DNA from: Arcobacter_B sp049472135
Lineage (GTDB): Bacteria > Campylobacterota > Campylobacteria > Campylobacterales > Arcobacteraceae
Length of the DNA stretch: 64,000 nt
Assembly (NCBI RefSeq): GCF_049472135.1
Contig: NZ_JBMOVV010000013.1
Span: 15,624 to 79,623, forward strand
Direction of reading: 5' to 3'
This document shows positions 26,704 through 33,879 of the stretch, piece after piece (position 1 is the first letter of the stretch; every line of letters starts with the position of its first letter). A model generated the notes under the pieces. It made no database searches. It worked only from the letters and a program-made list of their open reading frames with translations, and had not been told where the DNA came from. The translations under genes were made by a program, and so were the position numbers.

Positions 26704-26952
26704 TTATTTACTTAGTGTTCCAACAACACCATACTGCCACTTATGTTTGTCGTTTTCCACATCAATTTCTTGTTCTTTAGTTAAATGCTTAACAGCATTT
26801 CTCTTACAAAACTCATCGAATTGCTTTTTTGGCAATGCAAGTTCAACATACATACATGGATCACCAATAGAAAAATCAAACTCAACTAAATCGTTTGGTT
26901 TAATATCAGTAACATGTACATATTTTCTTTTAAACGGTGATTCACTAGCCAT
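26704..26952 (-). CDS. dmpK: Phenol hydroxylase assembly component P0
   Basis: 82 residues, DmpK family: a small accessory protein thought to help assemble iron into the oxygenase, not needed for in vitro activity. Its position as first gene of KLMNOP and the pattern RKYVHVTDIKPNDLVEFDFSIGDPCMYVELALPK support the call. Site D promoter lies about 42 bp upstream and is shared with the divergent two-component system. Confidence 0.88.
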   Translation of the reverse strand: MASESPFKRKYVHVTDIKPNDLVEFDFSIGDPCMYVELALPKKQFDEFCKRNAVKHLTKEQEIDVENDKHKWQYGVVGTLSK

Positions 26953-26993
26953 AACACCAACCTTTTCAATTATGAATTTTTAATTCAATTTGA

Positions 26994-27059
26994 ATCTTAA
27001 TGGAAAAAAATCGCAAAATTATCGCAGTTATTATTGAATTTTTTTATTTATGATATAAT
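26994..27059. promoter_or_regulatory. Site D: divergent regulatory region between dmpK and the two-component system
   Basis: Direct repeat ATCGCA (27010-27015), 5 nt, ATCGCA (27021-27026). On the minus strand it reads TGCGAT-N5-TGCGAT-N10-TAAGAT (-10 at 26999-26994), driving dmpK. On the plus strand a TATAAT at 27054-27059 begins 27 nt past the box and would serve the kinase gene. One box thus sits between two promoters. Confidence 0.72.
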
Positions 27060-27087
27060 TTTTCAAATTTACAAATAAGAGCGAAAA

Positions 27088-28383
27088 ATGGGAAGAGTTA
27101 AGAACTATATATTAAATAATAAATCTATTCCTACAAAGTTTTCAGTAACTTATATAGCAATTGGTGCAATTGGTATTTTGTTTATTGATAGACTTGTAAG
27201 TGAGTTTTCAAAATACCACTCACTAAGTAAAGAAGGACCTTTAACTTTTGGTATTTTATTTTTGATTACTACAGGAATTATTCTATTTATTATGTTAAAT
27301 CATATGCAAAAAGTAGTATCAAGAATAGAGAAATCATATAAAGAATTAAAAGATAAAGATAAAGAGAGACTTGTTCCTTATGAGTTTGCTTTAAATAACT
27401 CAATTGATGCAATTTATTGGTTTACATTAGATGCAAAGTTTATTTATGTAAATGAAGCTGCTTGTAAAATGATTGGAAGAAGTAAAGATGAGTTCTTAAA
27501 TCATATGTATTTAGAAGATATGGATCCAAATTTTGATAGGCAAACTGCAAAAGAGTGTATGCATAATATTTACCATCATAAAGATTGGAGATTAGAAACA
27601 ACTCAAATTAGAAAAGATGGCACTATTTTTCCAGTAGAAGTATCAGGGCATGGCTTTACACATAATGGACATGAGTATATTTGTGCTTTTGCAAGGGACA
27701 TGACTCAAAGACAAGAGTATAGAACAAAAATCACAAAAATGAATCAAGAACTGCAAAAGTCAGTTGAAGAGAAAGATATCTTACTAAAAGAAATACACCA
27801 TAGAGTAAAAAACAATATGGAGATAATCTCATCACTACTTAATATGCAAGAGCGACGAACGAAAGATAGAGATATGATTTATATTCTGCAACAAAGTAGA
27901 AGTAGAATTCATACTATGGCATTAGTTCATGAGTTTTTATATCTAGGGGAAAACCTTGCATATATAAATCTAAAAAACTATATTAAAAAATTAGTTGATG
28001 ATATAAAAGAGTTATATATCTCTCAAAATACAACATTAAATGTTGATTTACATATTGACAATCTAAGTTTTTCTACAAATAGATGTATTCAAATGGGAAT
28101 GGTTTTACATGAACTTTGCGTAAACTCTTTAAAATACGCATTTAAAGAAGATAGAGAAAACCTTCTTTGTATTCATATGAAAAAAGAAGATGAACAAATT
28201 CATGTCAAAATCAGAGATAATGGAGATGGACTTGAAGATATAGACTCTCTATACAAAAGTGATTCAATTGGAATGCAACTTATTCACTCAATCATTGAAG
28301 ATCAACTTGATGGAACTATAGAGTTTAAGAATAATAACGGCTTAGAGTGTAATATAATTTTTTCTAAGGATGAAGGGGAGTAA
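27088..28383 (+). CDS. Membrane PAS-domain sensor histidine kinase (HisKA_2 type)
   Basis: 431 residues. Two membrane helices (about 19-36 and 53-71) flank a short periplasmic loop. A PAS domain (about 100-210, ending DMTQRQEYR) follows, then a HisKA_2 DHp helix with EIHHRVKNNMEIISSLLNMQ (phospho-His 237 or 238), and a HATPase with HELCVNSLKYAF and RDNGDGL. It is directly followed by its response regulator and divergent from phenol hydroxylase, so it probably senses phenol or a pathway state. The PAS domain may bind the signal; this is inference. Confidence 0.9.
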   Translation: MGRVKNYILNNKSIPTKFSVTYIAIGAIGILFIDRLVSEFSKYHSLSKEGPLTFGILFLITTGIILFIMLNHMQKVVSRIEKSYKELKDKDKERLVPYEFALNNSIDAIYWFTLDAKFIYVNEAACKMIGRSKDEFLNHMYLEDMDPNFDRQTAKECMHNIYHHKDWRLETTQIRKDGTIFPVEVSGHGFTHNGHEYICAFARDMTQRQEYRTKITKMNQELQKSVEEKDILLKEIHHRVKNNMEIISSLLNMQERRTKDRDMIYILQQSRSRIHTMALVHEFLYLGENLAYINLKNYIKKLVDDIKELYISQNTTLNVDLHIDNLSFSTNRCIQMGMVLHELCVNSLKYAFKEDRENLLCIHMKKEDEQIHVKIRDNGDGLEDIDSLYKSDSIGMQLIHSIIEDQLDGTIEFKNNNGLECNIIFSKDEGE

Positions 28384-29142
28384 ATGAGTAAAGTAGAGAT
28401 TTTAATAGTAGAAGATGAATCAATTATTGCACTAAATCTAAAAGAAACACTTTTTGAATTAGGATATAAAGTTTGTGGAGTTGCACCTAATAGATGTAAA
28501 ACTTTAGCTTTATTAGAAAAAGGTGCTAAACCTGATTTAATTTTAATGGATATTTACCTAAAAGGTCCAACAACAGGAATAGAACTTGCAAAAGAGTTAA
28601 AAAACTCAATTCCAGAAGTACCCGTAGTATTTCTTACTGCAAATTCAGAGATTAAAACTATTAAAGAAGCTTCTGAGACTTTTGCTTATGGATATATAAT
28701 CAAACCATATAAAAAACAAAGTCTTCATGCAGCAATTGAAGTAGCCCTTAGCAAAGCAAAAGAGGATAATGAAAAAATTAAAAAGCTTGATGCAGTTGAA
28801 AATATAAATAAAACTTTAGAGCATCAATTATCTTTAAATAAAGAGCAAAACCATAGAACAATACAGCTAAAATATGGTTATCTTTATGATAAAGAGACTA
28901 AAACTTTATATTATGGTGATGAGCCTATAAAACTAACTGCAAAAGAAAAAGAGATTATCAATCTTTTATGTAAAAGTGCAGGACAATTTGTATCACAAGA
29001 ACAAATGGAGTATGCAATTTGGCAAGATGAACCTGCTGGATATGCTGCATTTAGATCTGTTTTATTTAGACTTAGAAATAAAATACATAAAGACTTAATA
29101 GTAAATCAAAACAACTCAGGTTATAAAATAGAGCTTTTCTAA
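28384..29142 (+). CDS. OmpR/PhoB-type response regulator
   Basis: 252 residues. Receiver domain at about 4-120 with acidic pair Glu10/Asp11, phospho-acceptor Asp56 (LILMDIYL), Thr85 and Lys107 (IIKPYK). A coiled linker follows, then a winged-helix DNA-binding domain (about 165-250: LTAKEKEIINLLCKSAGQFVS, RSVLFRLRNKI, SGYKIELF). OmpR-type proteins bind direct repeats about 11 bp apart, which is the spacing of the TGCGAT boxes in this cluster. It starts immediately after the kinase stop. Probable activator of the phenol genes. Confidence 0.92.
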   Translation: MSKVEILIVEDESIIALNLKETLFELGYKVCGVAPNRCKTLALLEKGAKPDLILMDIYLKGPTTGIELAKELKNSIPEVPVVFLTANSEIKTIKEASETFAYGYIIKPYKKQSLHAAIEVALSKAKEDNEKIKKLDAVENINKTLEHQLSLNKEQNHRTIQLKYGYLYDKETKTLYYGDEPIKLTAKEKEIINLLCKSAGQFVSQEQMEYAIWQDEPAGYAAFRSVLFRLRNKIHKDLIVNQNNSGYKIELF

Positions 29143-29145
29143 AAC

Positions 29146-29178
29146 TGCGATAATTTTACGATTAAATTCTACTAAGAT
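29146..29178 (+). promoter_or_regulatory. Site E: TGCGAT-type promoter of the SDR-leuB unit
   Basis: Plus strand: TGCGAT (29146-29151), 5 nt, TACGAT (29157-29162, one change), 10 nt, TAAGAT (29173-29178). It begins 4 bp after the response regulator stop and 29 bp separate the -10 from the next start codon. Confidence 0.68.
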
Positions 29179-29206
29179 GCCTTTATTTTTATAAAGGAGT
29201 ATTAGT

Positions 29207-30001
29207 ATGGATTTAAAGCTTGAAAATAAAACTGCTCTTGTTACAGGTTCAACTTTAGGTGTTGGTTTTGCAACAGCTAAAAAACTATGTGATGAGGGTG
29301 CGTATGTCTATATAAATGGAAGAAGTGAACAAAATGTTCAAGAAGCTATCAATAAAATAAAATCACATAATCAAAATGCAAAAGTTGAAGGAATAGTTGC
29401 TGATTTATCAAATAAAGAAGGTTGTGACAAACTAATAAAACAGCTACAAAAAGTAGATATTTTGATAAATAACCTTGGAATATTTGAGCCAAAAGAGTTC
29501 ACAAGTTTAGAAGAAGATGACTGGCTTAAAATGTTTAATGTCAATGTAATGAGTGGAGTAAGACTATCTCAAAGCTATCTTCCTTTTATGTTAGAGCAAA
29601 ACTGGGGAAGAATTATCTTTATTTCTAGTGAATCAGCATATCAAATACCAAAAGAGATGATTCACTATGGTATGACTAAAACTGCACAACTATCAGTTGC
29701 AAGAGGAATAGCAGAGCTTACAGCAGGTACTAATGTAACTTCAAATTCTATAATAATAGGACCTACAAAATCAGAAGGTGTTACTACTTTTTTAAATGAC
29801 TATGCAAAACAAATGAACTTTACTTTTGAGCAAATGCAAGAAGAGTTCTTTAAAAATGTAAGACCTACATCACTACTTAAAAGATTCACAGAAACTGATG
29901 AAGTATCAAATATGATTGTTTACACAGCAAGTGCCTTATCTAGTGCTACAAATGGTGCAGTTTTAAGAGCAGATGCAGGTGTGGTTCAAAGTGCAATATA
30001 A
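29207..30001 (+). CDS. Short-chain dehydrogenase/reductase
   Basis: 264 residues, classical SDR fold. Cofactor motif TGSTLGVGFATA at 14-25, NNLG, and the catalytic Ser-Tyr-Lys set in FISSESAYQIPKEMIHYGMTK. A C-terminal part rich in Asn/Thr ends AVLRADAGVVQSAI. Substrate unknown. Its promoter (site E) matches the phenol-regulon element, so it may act on an alcohol or keto intermediate of aromatic breakdown. AAAGGAG precedes the ATG; a leuB-like gene follows after 11 bp. Confidence 0.88.
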   Translation: MDLKLENKTALVTGSTLGVGFATAKKLCDEGAYVYINGRSEQNVQEAINKIKSHNQNAKVEGIVADLSNKEGCDKLIKQLQKVDILINNLGIFEPKEFTSLEEDDWLKMFNVNVMSGVRLSQSYLPFMLEQNWGRIIFISSESAYQIPKEMIHYGMTKTAQLSVARGIAELTAGTNVTSNSIIIGPTKSEGVTTFLNDYAKQMNFTFEQMQEEFFKNVRPTSLLKRFTETDEVSNMIVYTASALSSATNGAVLRADAGVVQSAI

Positions 30002-30012
30002 AAGGATAATAA

Positions 30013-31080
30013 ATGAAAAACTATGAGATATCACTAATAAGAGGCGATGGAATTGGTGTTGAAATTATAAATGAAGCTGTAAAAGTATTAGAGGCAGTTA
30101 GTAAAAAATGTAACTTCAAATTAGAGTATAAAGAGTATTTAATGGGTGGAGCAGCTATTGATAAAGTAGGTCACCCTCTTCCAAAAGAAACAGTTGATGG
30201 AGTTTTAAAATCAAAGGCTTGTTTGTTTGGTGCTATTGGTGGTGAAAAATGGGATAATTTGCCTAGACATCTAAGACCTGAATCTGGGCTTTTAAAATTT
30301 AGAGAAGAGTTAGGAGTATTTGCAAATTTGAGACCTGCTATTGTTTATGATGAGCTAACAAATGCTTCAACCTTGAAGCCTGAAATTATTAAAGGCTGTG
30401 ATATTATGGTTGTAAGAGAGTTAATTGGTGGTATATATTTTGGAGAGCCAAGGCAAAATAATGGACAAAAAGCTTTTAATACAATGGTTTATACAAAAGA
30501 AGAAATCCAAAGAATAGGAAAAACAGCTTTTGAACTTGCTATGAAAAGAAATAAAAGATTATGTTCAGTTGATAAATCAAATGTTCTTGAAGTATCACAA
30601 CTTTGGAGAGCAACTATGATTGAACTATCAAAAGAGTATCCAGAAGTGGAATTAACTCATATGTATGTAGATAATGCCGCTATGCAGTTAGTGCGAAATC
30701 CTAAACAGTTTGATGTAATAGTTACTGGAAATATTTTTGGAGATATTTTAAGTGATACAGCTTCAATGGTAGTAGGTTCAATCGGTCTTCTTCCTAGTGC
30801 TTCGACTGGAAATAAAACAGCAGTTTATGAGCCTATTCATGGTTCAGCTCCTGATATTGCAGGTTTGGGAATAGCAAATCCAATAGCTACTATTGAAAGT
30901 GCTAGTATGATGCTTAAGTATTCACTAAATGAAGAAGAAGCTTCAAATATAATTCAAAAAGCTATAAAAGATGTATTAAAAGATGGCTATAGAACAAAAG
31001 ATTTAGCATCTTTTGATGCCAAAGAGGTTTTAAGTACTTCTCAAATGGGAGATATTATAGTTGAGTATATCAACAAATAA
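30013..31080 (+). CDS. leuB: 3-isopropylmalate dehydrogenase-like
   Basis: 355 residues, beta-decarboxylating dehydrogenase family. The leucine-specific LeuB pattern is strong: RGDGIGVEI, RPESGLLKFREELGVFANLRPA, VRELIGGIYFG, DKSNVLEVSQLWR and EPIHGSAPDIAG. It oxidises 3-isopropylmalate to 2-oxoisocaproate with NAD. It is not next to leuA or leuCD but in a unit with an SDR under a phenol-type promoter, so it may be a second copy or a relative with another malate-type substrate. Symbol given by similarity only. Confidence 0.82.
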   Translation: MKNYEISLIRGDGIGVEIINEAVKVLEAVSKKCNFKLEYKEYLMGGAAIDKVGHPLPKETVDGVLKSKACLFGAIGGEKWDNLPRHLRPESGLLKFREELGVFANLRPAIVYDELTNASTLKPEIIKGCDIMVVRELIGGIYFGEPRQNNGQKAFNTMVYTKEEIQRIGKTAFELAMKRNKRLCSVDKSNVLEVSQLWRATMIELSKEYPEVELTHMYVDNAAMQLVRNPKQFDVIVTGNIFGDILSDTASMVVGSIGLLPSASTGNKTAVYEPIHGSAPDIAGLGIANPIATIESASMMLKYSLNEEEASNIIQKAIKDVLKDGYRTKDLASFDAKEVLSTSQMGDIIVEYINK

Positions 31081-31102
31081 AATGAAGCAAAAGCTTCATT
31101 TT
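31079..31102. terminator. Bidirectional terminator
   Basis: Perfect 10-bp stem AAAATGAAGC (31079-31088) / GCTTCATTTT (31093-31102) with an AAAA loop, between convergent leuB-like and prephenate dehydratase genes. Confidence 0.82.
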
Positions 31103-31962
31103 ATTACTTGGTTTAATTCACACATTTTATCTCTATATTCATGTCTTTCATAAACACCAATTATTTTTAACTCTTCCACAAAAAACCTCAGCTCATCAAG
31201 GGCTAATTGCAATCTTTTTTCATCAGTATGACCGTATAAATCCACATGAAACTGAGTAGAGTACATACTTCCAATTCCTGAGTAACTCTCTATTTTAATT
31301 AAATCTATTCCATTTGTAGCAAAACCACCCAAGGCTTTATATAGTGCTGCTGGAATATTTCTTACACTAAAAATAAGAGAAGTAATATAAGATTTATTTT
31401 GTTCAAACTTTGGTACTCTTTTTTCTTTAGTTAAAACAATAAACCTAGTAACATTTCCTGCATAGTCTGAAAACTTTTCTTTTACAATCTCTAAATTATA
31501 AATCTTTGCAGCTAATGTTGAAGCAATTACAGCATGAGTTTTATCTTTTGATTGCTCTAATTTCATAGCAGAACCTGCTGTATCAAACTCTGATATTGCT
31601 TTTAGATTTAACTCTTTAATATTATTCATACATTGAGCTAGAGCTTGTGGATGAGAAGATACTGTTTTTAAATCTTCAAGCTTATAGCCTTTTACAGCAA
31701 TTAGGGCATGCTCTATTGGATGAAAGTATTCATCTATAATATTTAATTGCATTTTAGGAATAAGTCTATAAATCTCTTCAACTCTACCTGCTGATGAATT
31801 TTCAATTGGAATAACACCAAAATCAGCCTTTCCTTGTTCAACTAATTGCATTGATTCCAAAAATGAATCAGAAGCTATAAAGTTTGAGTTTGGGAAAAGA
31901 TTACTGCTTGCAAGGTGTGAATAAGCACCTTCAACTCCTTGGTATACAACAGTTTTATTCAT
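31096..31962 (-). CDS. Monofunctional prephenate dehydratase with ACT domain
   Basis: 288 residues. Decarboxylates and dehydrates prephenate to phenylpyruvate. The PDT domain has YQGVEGAYSHLASS, ADFGVIPIENSSAGRV and the catalytic NVTRFIVL; an ACT regulatory domain (about 190-275) follows with SLIFSVRNIPAALYKALGGFA and KIESYSG. No chorismate mutase part is present, unlike the fused PheA at 38654. The ATG at 31962 with AAAAGGAG is preferred over an upstream TTG. A phenol-type box (site F) lies upstream. Confidence 0.9.
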   Translation of the reverse strand: MNKTVVYQGVEGAYSHLASSNLFPNSNFIASDSFLESMQLVEQGKADFGVIPIENSSAGRVEEIYRLIPKMQLNIIDEYFHPIEHALIAVKGYKLEDLKTVSSHPQALAQCMNNIKELNLKAISEFDTAGSAMKLEQSKDKTHAVIASTLAAKIYNLEIVKEKFSDYAGNVTRFIVLTKEKRVPKFEQNKSYITSLIFSVRNIPAALYKALGGFATNGIDLIKIESYSGIGSMYSTQFHVDLYGHTDEKRLQLALDELRFFVEELKIIGVYERHEYRDKMCELNQVIK

Positions 31963-31985
31963 AATACTCCTTTTTGCTATGAACA

Positions 31986-32035
31986 ATTATATCTATGAAA
32001 ATAAGAAATTTAAAATCATGCGAATGTTTCGCGAT
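31986..32035 (-). promoter_or_regulatory. Site F: reverse-oriented box upstream of prephenate dehydratase
   Basis: Minus strand: ATCGCG (32035-32030), 5 nt, TTCGCA (32024-32019), then 27 nt and TATAAT (31991-31986). Box orientation and the 27-nt distance are exactly as at the kinase-side promoter of site D. Two half-site positions differ from consensus. Confidence 0.5.
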
Positions 32036-32044
32036 TTTATGATT

Positions 32045-32995
32045 TTATTTATTTCTTTGTCTATTATATGTGAACTCTAAAAGTGTTGAAATTGTTCTTG
32101 TATAAGGAGCATCAAACCCTTGCTTTTCACAATTTTTTATAACAACACCACAGATTTGCTCTAACTCTAAATCTCTATTATTCTCTTTATCAACCCACAT
32201 AGATGGTTTTACAGATTGAAATTTTGTATAAAGCTCAAACATTTTTTTGGCATCTTCTTGAGTTAGATTTACACCTACAGCATTTGAAGCAAGAGCAGCT
32301 TCACTCATAAGTCCATAAATCAACTTTGATGTTTTTTCATTTTTCATCAAAGGACCTGACTCTTCCTCTAGTAAAGCACATATTGCATTTACACCATTAT
32401 TAACTATTAGTTTATTCCAAAGCTCTAGTTTTATATTTTCACATATAATAGTTTTTGTTGGTGTTTTATCTAAGATGGCTTTTAACTCTTCTAAAAATTT
32501 ACTATTCTTTTCATTTGGATTTACTGCACCAATTAAAGTTTCAACTCCACCCTCACAATGTACATGACCTAAAGATATAGTATGTGAAACAATAAGTCTT
32601 GTAAGTCCTCCTATTACATACTCTTTATTGTAATACTCTTCCATAATATCTTCATTATCTACACCATTTTGTAAAGATATAAAGTATGGAACTGAACTGC
32701 TATCTTTAGTCCATAATGCTAGTTTTTCAGAAATAGCTTTAGTACTCATACCTTTTGTAGCTATGAAAATTGCATCTATATTTTCTGGTTTATTTGTATT
32801 TGTAAACTCTTCAATATCTAAAGTTTCTATCTTATCTTCTAAAGTATAATCTGGATGAGTTACTTTCATTTTATTATTTTTTAAATATTCTAAATTCTCA
32901 CCTCTTGCAATAAATTTTATATTACATCCTACACTATGAAGAATCATTCCATAAAAAGCACCTATTCCACCTGCACCTATTACAACTATATTCAT
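32045..32995 (-). CDS. Ketopantoate reductase-like (PanE/ApbA family), second copy
   Basis: 316 residues; NAD(P) motif GAGGIGAFYGMIL and helical domain starting LWNKLIVNNGVNAICALLEEE. It is clearly paralogous to 12443-13381, with long shared stretches such as ISLQNGVDNE and KPSMWVDKE. Either copy may make pantoate or reduce another 2-keto acid. It ends just before site F and lies upstream of prephenate dehydratase on the same strand. Confidence 0.85.
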   Translation of the reverse strand: MNIVVIGAGGIGAFYGMILHSVGCNIKFIARGENLEYLKNNKMKVTHPDYTLEDKIETLDIEEFTNTNKPENIDAIFIATKGMSTKAISEKLALWTKDSSSVPYFISLQNGVDNEDIMEEYYNKEYVIGGLTRLIVSHTISLGHVHCEGGVETLIGAVNPNEKNSKFLEELKAILDKTPTKTIICENIKLELWNKLIVNNGVNAICALLEEESGPLMKNEKTSKLIYGLMSEAALASNAVGVNLTQEDAKKMFELYTKFQSVKPSMWVDKENNRDLELEQICGVVIKNCEKQGFDAPYTRTISTLLEFTYNRQRNK

Positions 32996-33076
32996 TATTT
33001 AATCCTATAAAATATTCATTTTTTAAAATTGTTATTATATACTAATAGAGTATAATTAAAATAAAAAAGGTTAAAC

Positions 33077-33622
33077 TTGATAAGACTTGGTTCAAATTCT
33101 CCTACAAGAGCATTAATACTTAAAAATTTTGGAATTGATTTTGTACAAAATGGAGGAAGTTTTGATGAAGACTCTATAAAAACTACTGACCCTAAATCCT
33201 TTTGTTATGAAGCAACTAAAGGAAAGTTTGATGAGTTATATAAAATATATGGGGTAGAAGATATGCCATTATTAGTTGCAGATTCAGTAGTTACAGCAAA
33301 CAATAAACTTCTTAGAAAAGCAAAAGATGAAGCAGATGCAAGAGATATGTTAGAGCTTCAAAGTGGAAATGAAACCTCAGTTATAACATGTATGATTTAC
33401 AAATCAAAAGAAAAAGAGCTAATAGATATTAGTATTACTACCTATGAATTTGATAAATTTGATGAAGTACATATGAATGAATATATTAAATCAGGTGAAT
33501 GTTTTGGAAAAGCAGGAGCTATTATGGTTGAAGGCTTTTGTAAGCCATATATCAAAAATGTAAAAGGCTTTGAAAGTACGGCCATGGGTTTATGTGCCCA
33601 AAAATTAATCGCATTTATGTAA
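33077..33622 (+). CDS. maf: Maf-family nucleoside triphosphate pyrophosphatase
   Basis: 181 residues, TTG start preceded by AAAAAAGG. Maf proteins hydrolyse dTTP/UTP or modified nucleotides to prevent misincorporation. Seen: the N-terminal RLGSNSPTRALILKNFGIDF and the acidic LLVADSVVTANNKLL, where the catalytic Asp sits. The C-terminal FGKAGAIMVEGFCKPYIKNVKG is a little divergent. It starts a plus-strand run with a small membrane protein and the L,D-transpeptidase. Confidence 0.86.
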   Translation: MIRLGSNSPTRALILKNFGIDFVQNGGSFDEDSIKTTDPKSFCYEATKGKFDELYKIYGVEDMPLLVADSVVTANNKLLRKAKDEADARDMLELQSGNETSVITCMIYKSKEKELIDISITTYEFDKFDEVHMNEYIKSGECFGKAGAIMVEGFCKPYIKNVKGFESTAMGLCAQKLIAFM

Positions 33623-33632
33623 AGGATAAAAA

Positions 33633-33827
33633 ATGTATAAAAGCTTTAAATCTATAATTAAAAATCAAAAAGGTGCAATAGAAAATATTCTTGTTGCAAT
33701 TTTATTAGTAATGATTGGAGTAGGAGCTTTTATAGGTTTATCATCATGGATTGATGATGAGAATACAAAAGTTAAAGAAAAAACTACAACTCATATACAA
33801 AACTCATTAACTGACTCTAGTAATTGA
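33633..33827 (+). CDS. Small single-helix membrane protein
   Basis: 64 residues, 10 bp after maf, AAAGGA upstream. A charged N terminus (MYKSFKSIIKNQKG) leads into one hydrophobic helix (about 17-38, ENILVAILLVMIGVGAFIGL) and a polar tail. The KG-AIEN boundary recalls a prepilin or Flp-type cleavage site, but Glu is at +3 rather than +5 and no pilus gene is nearby, so this is only a resemblance. Function unknown. Confidence 0.6.
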   Translation: MYKSFKSIIKNQKGAIENILVAILLVMIGVGAFIGLSSWIDDENTKVKEKTTTHIQNSLTDSSN

Positions 33828-33879
33828 TTTAATAATATTTATGTAAATTTATTGTAAAATATTGCCCTGAAAGGTTAAA

